Shown: piece after piece, positions 17,197 through 25,781 of the stretch
Layout of the letters: the number at the start of each line of letters is the position of its first letter
How positions within the stretch are numbered: the stretch's first letter is position 1
Assembly (NCBI GenBank): GCA_900543095.1
Contig: UQQD01000004.1
Coordinates: forward strand, 32,837 to 96,836
Direction of reading: 5' to 3'
DNA from: an uncultured Ruminococcus sp.
GTDB taxonomy: Bacteria; Bacillota; Clostridia; Oscillospirales; Acutalibacteraceae
DNA: 64,000 nucleotides
Translations under genes and position numbers: made by a program
Notes under the pieces: model-generated
Databases searched by the model: none
The model's input: the letters and a program-made list of their open reading frames with translations, nothing else
What the model was told of the DNA's origin: nothing

Positions 17197-18861
17197 ATGA
17201 AAAGGTTTATTTCTATCATACTTTGCATTTTGATAGCTTCCGGCTGTGTGCTTGCCGGCTGTGGTGACAATACTTCTTCCGACAGCTCAGCACCTGTATC
17301 TGACAATAATTCGGGTAACGATGTTGCTGATCCTATAGAGGGGGTCAGTGCTTCGTCGTCAACAGATAAATACCGCAACTATTATCTGATTTTTGTAAAT
17401 TCGTTTTGCGATTCAAACGGCGATCAAACCGGAGATTTGCAGGGGATTATTTCTAAGCTTGACTATCTGAACGACGGGGATCCAAATTCGGGCGATGATC
17501 TCGGTATTGACGGAATATGGCTTACTCCCATTATGCCGTCTAAATCTTATCACAAATATGACGTTGAGGATTATTACGACATTGATCCCGATTTCGGTAC
17601 GCTTGAGGATTTTGACAAGCTTGTAAGTGAGTGCCACAAAAGAGGCATCAATCTGATTATTGATCTTGTATTAAATCATGCTTCATCAAAAAATCCGCTT
17701 TATACAAAGGCAGTTGAAGAGGTTGCGGAAAATAAGCTTGATGGATACGCCGAATATTTTGAGATTCACGAAAGCTCATATTTCAGCAGTGATACTCAGG
17801 TAAACACGCTGTCAAACGGTTATGCCTGTGAAGCGAATTTTTCGCCCGATATGCCGGAATGGAACCTCAATTCCGAAAAGACCAGAGAAGAATTTACTAA
17901 TATAGCTAAGTTTTGGCTTGACAGGGGCGTTGACGGTTTTCGACTTGACGCCTGCAAGTATTATACCAACAAAAGTACTGACGGAACAGAATTTTTAAAA
18001 TGGTTCTATGAAGCCTGCCAAAGTATCAACCCCGATGTATATATGGTGGGTGAAACATGGTCCGACGATTCCGATATAAGCGAGCTTTACAAGTCGGGAA
18101 TTGACAGTCAGTTTGCGTTTAAATTTGCACAAGCTTCAGGCTTGATTGTAGAAAATATCTACACTCAGACGGGAATCGGACTTGTCAAAAAGGTTATGAA
18201 CTACGATAATAAAATGCGTGACAATAATAAAAGCGAAATCAATGCGATGTTCCTGTCAAACCACGATCAGGTGCGTATAGCAAATGCGCTTGAATCAAAG
18301 GGACTTGATACCGAAAAATTTGCCGCTTCGGTTTATATGTTGTTCCCGGGTAATCCGTTTATATATTACGGCGAGGAGATCGGTACTAAGGCGGAGAGCA
18401 CTGACAGCGACGCTTATTACAGAACGGCAATGGTTTTTGACAGCGAAAACCTGCCGGATATATATGTTAATATGATAGGCGAAGAAACAGTTGCTCCGAC
18501 AGGCGGCGGAGTTAAGCAGCAGCTTGAAGACAGTTATTCATTGCTTAACTTTTATCGCAGAATTATTAAGATAAAAAATCAAAATCCTGAAATTGCAAGA
18601 GGAACTATTACAGGCGTGCAGAACTTTGACGACACTCAGGTAGGTGCGTTCTATACCGAATACGAAGGTTCAAAGCTTATGATAATCCATAATTTCAACG
18701 GCAAACAAAGCAAGGAGCTTGAGATAACCGACGATATGATTAAAAGCGCAGTTGTCCGCGCCGATCTTGTAACTACGGATTCCGACTCTCATATTGAGTT
18801 GAAGGACGGCAAGCTGTCGCTTCCGCCTCATTCAACGGTAATATTGAAGTCAGCCGAATAA
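17197..18861 (+). CDS. Membrane-anchored GH13 alpha-amylase lipoprotein
   Basis: A 554-residue lipoprotein: signal with lipobox LAGC (Cys near residue 22), a Ser/Asp-rich spacer and a GH13 barrel. It has FVNSFCDSNGDQTGDLQGI at the first strand, nucleophile D251 (GFRLD), acid/base E286 (VGETW) and D357 (NHD), and a C-terminal beta domain. It resembles other lipoprotein amylases that act on malto-oligosaccharides at the cell surface. No dockerin or starch-binding module is present, unlike the two large amylases. Placed directly after the importer operon, it probably trims oligosaccharides for uptake. The ribosome site is AAAGGA, 8 bases before the ATG. Confidence 0.92.
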   Translation: MKRFISIILCILIASGCVLAGCGDNTSSDSSAPVSDNNSGNDVADPIEGVSASSSTDKYRNYYLIFVNSFCDSNGDQTGDLQGIISKLDYLNDGDPNSGDDLGIDGIWLTPIMPSKSYHKYDVEDYYDIDPDFGTLEDFDKLVSECHKRGINLIIDLVLNHASSKNPLYTKAVEEVAENKLDGYAEYFEIHESSYFSSDTQVNTLSNGYACEANFSPDMPEWNLNSEKTREEFTNIAKFWLDRGVDGFRLDACKYYTNKSTDGTEFLKWFYEACQSINPDVYMVGETWSDDSDISELYKSGIDSQFAFKFAQASGLIVENIYTQTGIGLVKKVMNYDNKMRDNNKSEINAMFLSNHDQVRIANALESKGLDTEKFAASVYMLFPGNPFIYYGEEIGTKAESTDSDAYYRTAMVFDSENLPDIYVNMIGEETVAPTGGGVKQQLEDSYSLLNFYRRIIKIKNQNPEIARGTITGVQNFDDTQVGAFYTEYEGSKLMIIHNFNGKQSKELEITDDMIKSAVVRADLVTTDSDSHIELKDGKLSLPPHSTVILKSAE

Positions 18862-18880
18862 TGGAGGTCTGTCGCTGAAA

Positions 18881-20590
18881 ATGGAACAGTTCAGCTTATT
18901 GTATCCGCAAAACAGCAATGCAAAATACACTGTTTTATCAAAAGAAGCCCAAAACGATCTTTCAATAGATTTTTTGTGTAATGCTCTGACCGATGACGGC
19001 TACGAACGCAACAGTATAAAACAGATTCTGACTTCAATAACCGATGAAGAGGACGTTATTGCATACAGATGTGATGTTTTTGACGATTTTCTGAGGTTCC
19101 CAAAGCTGAGGGAGGAGCTTTCCGCAATGCTTGAAAAGCTTGCGGATCTGCGTGAAATAGAACGCTTTCAAAAGGATTCCGAAGCGTCGTCGCTTTGGCA
19201 GTTAATAAACCGCCTGAGGGAAATGGACGGTTACGTTGACTGCATAACTCAGATAAAGTCGACCCTTGAAACGCTTGAAATTCATTCGGAGGGACTGCGT
19301 ACATTAAGGCAGAACGTGCAGTCAATTTACAAAGAAAGCGGTTTTGACGTGCTCAAGCGTGACATAAGCGATACGCTTGCAAAGGCTCAAAAGCTGAAAA
19401 GCATAACTCTCGGAGTCAATCTTGATTCGCTTTTGCGCCCTAAGACGGTCGGAGTAGTTGCACTTAATGACAAAGAATTTACCGACAGCGGAATATTAAA
19501 GCGGTTTATGAAATTTGCAAACAACGACAGCGAGCTTCATCACGGAAATGATGTTACAGGCTTTGTGAGTTTTCATCCCGCAAACCCGACAACTTCAAAT
19601 TTTGGATTGGGAAAGGTCGTTGTCGGTGCACAGCAGGACGTAAATCAGATTTACGGAACAAATCTTACCGGTGCAGATCCGCTTTCCGACGCCTTAAAAA
19701 AGGTAGTGTCCGATATTCTGCGCCGCACCGTAAATGAAATCAAGTCTATGCTTAATAAATATGTAAACATAAACGGTTATTCATTTGTTTCGCTTATGCC
19801 TGAAATAGTTTTTTATATCCGATTTGCTGAATTTTGCGAAAAGGTCGGCTCAAAAGGAGTTCCGCTTTGCAAAGCTGAGGTTATGCCGCTAAATCGGCGT
19901 GAATGTTATGCAAAGGACATATATAACATTAAGCTCGGCATTAAAAAGGCAAACGGCGAGGCCATAGATATAGTTACAAATGACTTCAAATTTGACGGGG
20001 ACGCACGAATATATATCCTGACAGGACCCAACCGAGGCGGTAAAACCACTGTTACCCAGGCTGTAGGACTTGCGTTTTTGCTGGCGCAAAACGGAATATA
20101 TGCGCCTGCAGCGTCATTTAAGTTTAGCCCGTGCGACAATATCTACACACATTTTCCTGCCGATGAAAACGATACTGTAGACCTTGGCAGACTCGGAGAG
20201 GAAAGCAAACGGCTTGCGACGATTTTTGAAACCGCAACAAACAAGAGCCTGTTGCTTCTCAACGAGAGTCTTGCAACCACTAATGTTGCCGAGGGACTTT
20301 ATCTTGCCCGTGATGTAGTTAAATCAATGCGCTATCTTGGCGTAAGATGCATTTTTAACACGCATATGCACGACCTTGCAAGAAACCTTGATGAGCTTAA
20401 CAAAAGCATAGACGGTGACAGCGTCGTTGAGAGTATGATAACGGGGAACGTCAATGATCAGTGCTCGTTTAAGGTTTGCATAGCTCCGCCCCAGGGTGTA
20501 AGCTATGCCCGCAATATTGCCGAAAAATACGGCATTACCTTTGAGAAGATCAAGCAAAGTATTGACAAAAGAGATGACCGCTGTGTTTAG
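18881..20590 (+). CDS. MutS-related ATPase of unknown role
   Basis: A 569-residue protein with a helical lever/clamp-like N-terminal half and a MutS-type ATPase C-terminal half: Walker A TGPNRGGKTT near residue 381 and a Walker B-like segment LLLLNES near 456, then a switch histidine region FNTHMHDL. The usual Walker B Asp is Asn here. The mismatch-recognition domain with its Phe-X-Glu motif is absent, and so is an Smr nuclease domain, so it is neither MutS nor MutS2. It lies 19 bases after the lipoprotein amylase with a GGAGGT site at 18863-18868, so it may share that transcript. Function unknown. Confidence 0.8.
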   Translation: MEQFSLLYPQNSNAKYTVLSKEAQNDLSIDFLCNALTDDGYERNSIKQILTSITDEEDVIAYRCDVFDDFLRFPKLREELSAMLEKLADLREIERFQKDSEASSLWQLINRLREMDGYVDCITQIKSTLETLEIHSEGLRTLRQNVQSIYKESGFDVLKRDISDTLAKAQKLKSITLGVNLDSLLRPKTVGVVALNDKEFTDSGILKRFMKFANNDSELHHGNDVTGFVSFHPANPTTSNFGLGKVVVGAQQDVNQIYGTNLTGADPLSDALKKVVSDILRRTVNEIKSMLNKYVNINGYSFVSLMPEIVFYIRFAEFCEKVGSKGVPLCKAEVMPLNRRECYAKDIYNIKLGIKKANGEAIDIVTNDFKFDGDARIYILTGPNRGGKTTVTQAVGLAFLLAQNGIYAPAASFKFSPCDNIYTHFPADENDTVDLGRLGEESKRLATIFETATNKSLLLLNESLATTNVAEGLYLARDVVKSMRYLGVRCIFNTHMHDLARNLDELNKSIDGDSVVESMITGNVNDQCSFKVCIAPPQGVSYARNIAEKYGITFEKIKQSIDKRDDRCV

Positions 20591-20633
20591 GGGTGCATTT
20601 TATCTGTACAACCTAAGTGCAGATGTTACCCCT
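20589..20633 (+). repeat. Hairpin with a fragment resembling the dispersed repeat end
   Basis: AGGGGT (20589-20594) pairs with ACCCCT (20628-20633), with an inner ATCTG / CAGAT pair. The right half, CTAAGTGCAGATGT, resembles the outer end of the dispersed repeat at 24245 (reverse) and 62059. No T tract follows, so termination is uncertain. Confidence 0.4.
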
Positions 20634-20654
20634 CAATTAAATAGCTGCTTTTGC

Positions 20655-20684
20655 TTGACACAGACTAAGGGTTAATTGTATAAT
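20655..20684 (+). promoter_or_regulatory. Promoter upstream of the uncharacterised gene pair
   Basis: TTGACA (20655-20660), 18-base spacer, TATAAT (20679-20684). Both boxes match consensus, 38 bases before the next start codon. Confidence 0.8.
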
Positions 20685-20722
20685 AATATTGATATTAACC
20701 TATATCCGAAAGGAAGATCAAC

Positions 20723-21514
20723 TTGGAATATAAAAAGGCTTTTGATTTTATAGTAAGCAAAGTGGAGGAGGAGCTTACAAAGAGCGGCTACATAAGACAA
20801 AAGGTGTCATCAGATGACAGCAGTGAGCTTGTAGCTCTTTTTACGAGCAATACCATTGCATATTCGGTAGCATATATCAAAGACAGGGAGCAAATGGTTT
20901 TGCGCTCCTGCACTATGACGGAGGATGGTCCGGACAACGAGTGGAAAACCCTTGCAACATGGCTTTATGACGAAACGGTATCTACTCAAAAGGATGCCGA
21001 AAGTATTGCAAACGACTTTGTTGAGGGCGTTTCGGGCAGTATAGCGATAAAACGTGCAAAGCAGGTAAAACAGAAAAAGAAAAAGTCCGATGACGGCAAC
21101 GCCGATCCAAAATTCCTTGCAAAGCGTTTTGTAACATTTTTCCCTGAGCTAAAGGCTGAGATCAAGGACGAAGAGGATTGCTATTATCCTTTCAGAGGCG
21201 CAACCTTTGCAAAGGAACACATTGCGCCAAAGATAGCCCAATATATCAAACGTGCAAACAAAAACGAGCTTGAAAAATTGGCTGGCGTGTTCAACACGCA
21301 ATACGGCAACGGTGATGTTGATACCCGTTCAATAATCACAATAGTTATTCTAAATTCTCTTGATGAGGCTGAATTCAAGACGCTTTCGGAATACTTTGAC
21401 GCCGAATTCGCAAAGACCGCAAACGCCGCACGCAAGTATAAAGACAAGACCGTAAAGCCTGAAAAGCCGAAGAAAAAGAATGTCAGCAAAGCAAGCACAT
21501 TGCTCCAGCAGTAA
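20723..21514 (+). CDS. Conserved hypothetical protein, charged
   Basis: A 263-residue soluble protein I do not recognise with confidence. It starts at TTG 20723, with AAGGAAG 6 bases before. The N-terminal half (about 1-110) looks like a compact alpha/beta domain, then comes a Lys-rich hinge (KQKKKKSDDG) and a helical domain (about 130-235) with the run FFPELKAEI, and a basic C-terminal tail (KPEKPKKKN). No signal peptide or membrane segment, so likely cytoplasmic. It has its own strong promoter and is followed 29 bases later by another uncharacterised gene, suggesting a two-gene operon. Confidence 0.75.
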   Translation: MEYKKAFDFIVSKVEEELTKSGYIRQKVSSDDSSELVALFTSNTIAYSVAYIKDREQMVLRSCTMTEDGPDNEWKTLATWLYDETVSTQKDAESIANDFVEGVSGSIAIKRAKQVKQKKKKSDDGNADPKFLAKRFVTFFPELKAEIKDEEDCYYPFRGATFAKEHIAPKIAQYIKRANKNELEKLAGVFNTQYGNGDVDTRSIITIVILNSLDEAEFKTLSEYFDAEFAKTANAARKYKDKTVKPEKPKKKNVSKASTLLQQ

Positions 21515-21543
21515 AAACGCTTTGTTAATCAAAAGAGGTCAAA

Positions 21544-22050
21544 ATGAACATAGTATCTTCCAAAACCGTTACACTCAACTCGCTCCCAAAAAATCTGAAC
21601 GAGCTGAAGACTCTAAAGGAAGCAGCATTGATATGCCCGTTTGAGGTCGCCGCACTTACGGTTGCGGTTTTGTGTCGTTACTGTGACAGCCCTCAGGACA
21701 GCATTGATATGCTCAACTATCTTCGCGGTCCTCGTCCGCTCACACCATATGATGTTCAGTTCCTGCGTGACAGGCTCAAAGGCAAGCCTTATAAGCCAAT
21801 TTCATTTTTAGGCGGAACCTCTCCAGAAAACGGATATACTCCGTCAGTACCGTATTCCGTTACGGTTCTTGAAGATCCGTATGCACGTCAGGAGGAAAAT
21901 TACATAAAGCTTTTTATACGCACTTCGGGAGCTGACGCTCCCCGCCCGATAAAAATGAGGACAAAGCCGAGTACCGGACAATGGTTTTTGTGGGAACAAC
22001 ATCTTTTGCCCGATATTCGCATACCTGTTGAACAGGATCCGTGGGCATAA
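21544..22050 (+). CDS. Conserved hypothetical protein (probably DUF6935)
   Basis: A 168-residue protein with the conserved core LNYLRGPRPLTPYDVQFLRDRL and an ending GADAPRPI...STGQWFLWEQHLLPDIRIP, a pattern I associate with DUF6935, from memory and without a search. No signal peptide or membrane segment. The ribosome site AAGAGG is 5 bases before ATG. It is the second gene of the pair starting at 20723 and is followed by a strong bidirectional hairpin. Function is not known. Confidence 0.75.
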   Translation: MNIVSSKTVTLNSLPKNLNELKTLKEAALICPFEVAALTVAVLCRYCDSPQDSIDMLNYLRGPRPLTPYDVQFLRDRLKGKPYKPISFLGGTSPENGYTPSVPYSVTVLEDPYARQEENYIKLFIRTSGADAPRPIKMRTKPSTGQWFLWEQHLLPDIRIPVEQDPWA

Positions 22051-22070
22051 TTTAAAAGAATACAATATTT

Positions 22071-22104
22071 AACGGCTGTATCATATCTGATACAGCCGTT
22101 ATTT
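22071..22104 (+). terminator. Bidirectional terminator between convergent genes
   Basis: A perfect 13-bp stem AACGGCTGTATCA / TGATACAGCCGTT (22071-22083, 22088-22100) with a 4-base loop. It lies between the hypothetical pair (+) and the small zinc ribbon gene (-) and could serve both. Confidence 0.85.
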
Positions 22105-22112
22105 CCATTGTT

Positions 22113-22277
22113 CTATTCAGCTTTGATTTCGACGGGCTTTTCATCAAAGCCCTCAAGCTGAAACCTGAGTCCGCAGGTAGAACATTCAAGATATGGTTTG
22201 CCGCCGTTTGTGTCGTCCTCAAAAATTATCATTGGACTTTCGCAAAACGGACAAAGTTTTAATTCCTCAGCCTTCAT
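22113..22277 (-). CDS. Small zinc-ribbon protein (54 aa)
   Basis: A 54-residue protein beginning MKAEELKLCPFC. The ATG at 22277 is chosen because GGAGGA lies 6 bases upstream. Two CxxC pairs (CPFC near residue 9, CSTC near 33) should bind one zinc ion, in the style of Lar-like restriction-alleviation or rubredoxin-like ribbons, and the segment between reads like a beta hairpin (YLECSTCGLRF). It is single and convergent with its neighbour. The role is unknown; the Lar resemblance is only in the zinc motif. Confidence 0.8.
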   Translation of the reverse strand: MKAEELKLCPFCESPMIIFEDDTNGGKPYLECSTCGLRFQLEGFDEKPVEIKAE

Positions 22278-22418
22278 ATATATCCTCCGGTCATTTATAT
22301 GTATTAATAATATTGTACTACAAATCATTTATATGTGCAAACATTGTTTGGTAAAAAACACTTTACAAACAGTACAAAAAGATATAAACTAAGAAACAGA
22401 TGATTAGGAGGGCTTAAA

Positions 22419-23861
22419 ATGAAACAGGAAAACTACTCTATGCTATGCGATTTTTATGAGCTTACAATGTCAAACGGTTATTTTTTGAACGGCTTTTATA
22501 AACGCAATGTTTATTTTGACGTTTTTTTCCGGAAAGTGCCCGATAACGGCGGCTTTGCCATAACCGCAGGGCTTGAACAGGTCATTGAATATATTAAGGA
22601 ACTTCATTTTGATGAAAATGATATTGAATATCTAAAGAGCAAGAATATATTTGACGAGAAATTTCTTGATTATCTGAGAAATTTTAAATTCAGCGGCGAC
22701 ATCTATGCCGTGCCGGAGGGAACGCCCGTTTTCCCGAACGAGCCTATTCTTACCGTGCGTGCGCCCGCAATAGAGGCTCAGCTTATTGAAACCTTTGTTT
22801 TGCTTACGCTTAATCACCAGTCGCTTATTGCGACAAAATCCAACAGGATCGTGCGTGCATCTCAGGGTCGAACTGTTCTTGAGTTCGGTTCGCGCCGTGC
22901 CCAAGGTGCAAGCGGAGCGGTTGACGGTGCAAGAGCGGCGTTTATCGGCGGCTGTAAGGGAACAGCCTGCACGCTTACCGACGAACTTTACGGGGTTCCT
23001 GCCGGCGGAACTATGGCTCATTCATGGGTGCAGATGTTTGACAGCGAATATGACGCTTTCAAAACATATTGCGAGCTTTATCCCGAAAATCCAACGTTGC
23101 TTGTCGATACCTACAATACGCTCAAAAGCGGTGTTCCAAACGCCATAAAGGTGTTTAAGGAAGTGCTTTTGCCTCAGGGCAGAACAGAGTGTGCAATAAG
23201 GCTTGATTCGGGAGATATTTCTTATCTTTCAAAAAAAGCACGCAAAATGCTTGACGAAGCCGGACTGACGGAATGTAAAATTACAGCTTCAAATTCGCTT
23301 GACGAATACCTTATTCGCGACCTTATGATGCAGGGGGCTAAAATTGACAGCTTCGGCGTGGGCGAAAGGCTGATAACTTCATCAAGCTCGCCTGTTTTCG
23401 GCGGAGTGTACAAGCTTGTTGCCGTTGAAAACGAGGGCGGTGAAATCGTGCCAAAGATAAAGGTCAGCGAAAATACCGCAAAAATTACAAATCCGCATTT
23501 TAAAAAGGTATATCGTTTTTATGACAACGAGAGCGGCAAGGCACTTGCGGACGAGCTTTGCGTTTATGATGAAACGGTTGACAGCTCAAAACCTCACACA
23601 ATATTTGATCAGAACGCAACGTGGAAAACAAAAACGCTTGAAAACTTTACCGCAAAGGAACTGCTTGTGCCGATATTCAAAAACGGCGAGTGCGTTTATA
23701 ATAGTCCGTCAATAAACGAGATAGCCGAATATTGTAAAAATCAGATTCATCTTTTGTGGGATGAGGTCAAAAGATTTGAAAATCCACACACCTATTATGT
23801 TGACCTTTCAAAGAAATTATATGAAATAAAAAACATTTTGCTAAATGTTTACGGAGTATGA
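22419..23861 (+). CDS. pncB: Nicotinate phosphoribosyltransferase
   Basis: A 480-residue cytoplasmic enzyme of NAD salvage, joining nicotinate and PRPP to nicotinate mononucleotide. Recognised by MLCDFYELTMSNGY near the start, EFGSRRAQG near residue 152, GTMAHSWVQ near 205, DTYNTL, and RLDSGD with the phosphate-binding SFGVGERL region later. Full family length for the Gram-positive type. AGGAGG lies 8 bases before ATG. Monocistronic between a convergent small gene and phoH. An upstream TTTACA / TATAAA pair has a poor 15-base spacer. Confidence 0.95.
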   Translation: MKQENYSMLCDFYELTMSNGYFLNGFYKRNVYFDVFFRKVPDNGGFAITAGLEQVIEYIKELHFDENDIEYLKSKNIFDEKFLDYLRNFKFSGDIYAVPEGTPVFPNEPILTVRAPAIEAQLIETFVLLTLNHQSLIATKSNRIVRASQGRTVLEFGSRRAQGASGAVDGARAAFIGGCKGTACTLTDELYGVPAGGTMAHSWVQMFDSEYDAFKTYCELYPENPTLLVDTYNTLKSGVPNAIKVFKEVLLPQGRTECAIRLDSGDISYLSKKARKMLDEAGLTECKITASNSLDEYLIRDLMMQGAKIDSFGVGERLITSSSSPVFGGVYKLVAVENEGGEIVPKIKVSENTAKITNPHFKKVYRFYDNESGKALADELCVYDETVDSSKPHTIFDQNATWKTKTLENFTAKELLVPIFKNGECVYNSPSINEIAEYCKNQIHLLWDEVKRFENPHTYYVDLSKKLYEIKNILLNVYGV

Positions 23862-23878
23862 TTAAAAAGGGGTAAGAA

Positions 23879-23916
23879 ATGCGGTTTAAATTGCAGTTTA
23901 GCAGTTTGAACCGCAT
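23879..23916 (+). terminator. Hairpin after pncB
   Basis: ATGCGGTTT pairs with GAACCGCAT around a 20-base loop that can itself fold (TGCAGTTTAGCAG). The following sequence is only moderately T-rich (ataatatttgctttt). Probable weak terminator. Confidence 0.5.
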
Positions 23917-24022
23917 AATATTTGCTTTTAGTTATAAATGTTACAAATGAGCGTTAAAATTTGGCTGCGTTTTTGTCACAACCTACAAAAAATAAATTTT
24001 TAGTTAAAGAGTCTATTTTTTC

Positions 24023-24052
24023 TTGCTACTTTTGATTAATTTGTGGTATAAT
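24023..24052 (+). promoter_or_regulatory. Promoter upstream of phoH
   Basis: TTGCTA (24023-24028), 18-base spacer, TATAAT (24047-24052), with an extended -10 TG at 24044-24045. Transcription would run through the full-length repeat copy B before phoH. Confidence 0.7.
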
Positions 24053-24074
24053 TTAATTAAATATTAAGCTATTC

Positions 24075-24245
24075 AAATCATAGCAACGCTTTGCTTTGCT
24101 CTCAAGAAACAAAGCTTGCAACAGATTACAAACAGTGCCGAGAGCATCAGCTCCTCAGGGCTTCAGTGAGAGATCGTGACTCACGCTGAATTTCTGAAAT
24201 GGCGTCTGCCGCCTGAGCGGCGGGGGACATCTGCACTTAAGTTAT
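24075..24245 (+). repeat. Dispersed intergenic repeat, copy B (longest form, about 171 bp)
   Basis: Left end AAATCATAGCAACGCT, core GCTTTGCTCTCAAG...AAAGCTTGCAACAG, then AGCATCAGCTCC, an inner hairpin zone (GTGAGAGATCGTGACTCAC and GCCGCCTGAGCGGCG) and right end ACATCTGCACTTAAGTTAT. Other copies carry the left end, right end or both. It ends about ten bases before the phoH start, so it makes up almost the whole leader. Confidence 0.7.
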
Positions 24246-24254
24246 ACGGGAGTT

Positions 24255-25217
24255 TTGATTACGGAACACATAATTAATATCGACAGAATGGAAAACGCCG
24301 TTGCGCTTTTTGGCAGCTTTGATGAAAATATCAAGCTCATTGAGCGTGAATTCGGCGTAAAAATAACCTGCCGTGACAGCGAGTTGAAAATTGAGGGCGA
24401 CGCCGAAAATGCGTCGAAGGCAGGCAAGGTAATTGAAAGTCTTTTGCAGTTTATCAACAGGGGCGAGGCACTTTCGGAGCAGAATATCCGCTATTGCATT
24501 TCGCTTGTAAACGAGGGCAGCGAAGACAAAATCGAACAGCTTGCGGGAGATTGCATCTGCATTACATCAAAGGGCAAGCCGATAAAGCCAAAGACCATCG
24601 GTCAGAAGCGATATTGCAATATGATTGCAAAAAACACGGTTACAATAGGCGTCGGTCCTGCCGGCACGGGCAAAACCTATCTTGCCGTAGCAATGGCGGT
24701 AACTGCGTTTCGCAGCAAGCAGATCAACCGTATTATTCTTACACGTCCTGCGGTTGAGGCAGGTGAAAAGCTCGGCTTTTTGCCCGGAGATCTTCAGAGC
24801 AAGGTCGATCCGTATCTGAGACCGCTGTATGACGCACTTTTTGATATGCTGGGCGCAGAAACCTATCAAAAATACGTTGAACGGGGCAATATTGAGGTTG
24901 CGCCGCTTGCTTATATGCGAGGCAGAACGCTTGACGACAGCTTTATAATCCTTGATGAGGCGCAGAACACCACAAGCGCTCAGATGAAGATGTTTTTAAC
25001 TCGTCTCGGTTTTAACTCAAAAATGGTTATTACAGGCGACATCACTCAGATTGACTTGCCCGGAGGGGCAAGGAGCGGACTCAAGGACTGCATAAAGATA
25101 CTCAGGAACATCGAGGGTATCGGAAGCTGTACCTTTGATGAAAAAGACGTTGTTCGTCATCGCCTTGTTCAGGATATTATTAAGGCATATGCAAAATATG
25201 AAAACGGAAAAAACTAA
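24255..25217 (+). CDS. phoH: PhoH family ATPase
   Basis: A 320-residue cytoplasmic ATPase. N-terminal domain with ALFGSFDENIKLIE, Walker A GPAGTGKTYLA near residue 134, and Walker B IILDEAQNTT near 234, then TRLGFNSKMVITGDITQIDLP. The start is uncertain: homology wants ITEHIINID near the N terminus, where only TTG 24255 (or ATT 24258) is available, and the nearest GGGAG (24248-24252) is 2 bases from TTG but 5 from ATT; the first ATG (24288) would lose about 11 residues. Neighbours ybeY, dgkA and era follow, the usual Clostridial order, linking it to rRNA maturation. Confidence 0.93.
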   Translation: MITEHIINIDRMENAVALFGSFDENIKLIEREFGVKITCRDSELKIEGDAENASKAGKVIESLLQFINRGEALSEQNIRYCISLVNEGSEDKIEQLAGDCICITSKGKPIKPKTIGQKRYCNMIAKNTVTIGVGPAGTGKTYLAVAMAVTAFRSKQINRIILTRPAVEAGEKLGFLPGDLQSKVDPYLRPLYDALFDMLGAETYQKYVERGNIEVAPLAYMRGRTLDDSFIILDEAQNTTSAQMKMFLTRLGFNSKMVITGDITQIDLPGGARSGLKDCIKILRNIEGIGSCTFDEKDVVRHRLVQDIIKAYAKYENGKN

Positions 25218-25269
25218 ATTGGCATACAGAAAGATTGAATTTAAATAAATACTGAAAGGAATGTTTACA

Positions 25270-25773
25270 ATGGCAGACAAAATCAAGGTAATAATCACCA
25301 ACAAACAAAAGACGGTAAAAATTCCGACGGGCATAAGGATGCTTGTGCGCCGCTGCTGCAATGCGGTGCTTCAGCTTGAAAAATTTGAAGGACCTGCCGA
25401 AATCAGCGTTACATTTACGGATAATAAAGGCATAAAGGAGCTTAATAAGCAGTACCGTGACAAGGACATTGAGACCGATGTTTTATCGTTCCCGATGGGC
25501 GAAAACGGTGTTTATGATACGGATATGGAAACCGGCGCCAAAATTTTGGGCGACGTGGTAATTTCTATGGAAAAAGCAAGAGATCAGGCGGCGCTTTTCG
25601 GACACAGCCTGCAAAGAGAGGTCGGCTACCTTACAGCCCACAGCGTTCTTCACCTGCTCGGATACGACCATATGGAAAAGCTCGACAAGGTAAGAATGAG
25701 AGAAAAGGAAGAGCTTGTAATGGATGAGCTGGGACTTCCCGCCTCGTCAAGCTACATAGTTGACAAGGTTTGA
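25270..25773 (+). CDS. ybeY: Endoribonuclease YbeY (16S rRNA maturation)
   Basis: A 167-residue zinc-dependent ribonuclease. ATG 25270 is preferred over ATG 25261 because AAAGGA ends one base before the latter and 10 before the former. The metal site HSVLHLLGYDH gives the three histidines, preceded by the conserved ETDVLSFPMGE strand and ILGDVVIS. It acts on 16S rRNA 3' end processing and ribosome quality control. It lies 52 bases after phoH and 8 before dgkA. Confidence 0.95.
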   Translation: MADKIKVIITNKQKTVKIPTGIRMLVRRCCNAVLQLEKFEGPAEISVTFTDNKGIKELNKQYRDKDIETDVLSFPMGENGVYDTDMETGAKILGDVVISMEKARDQAALFGHSLQREVGYLTAHSVLHLLGYDHMEKLDKVRMREKEELVMDELGLPASSSYIVDKV

Positions 25774-25781
25774 TATAAAAA

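Noticed and set aside
22278..22418. NAD- or nicotinate-responsive riboswitch upstream of pncB
   Set aside because: The 140-base gap is AT-rich and shows no conserved riboswitch core or stable multi-stem fold.
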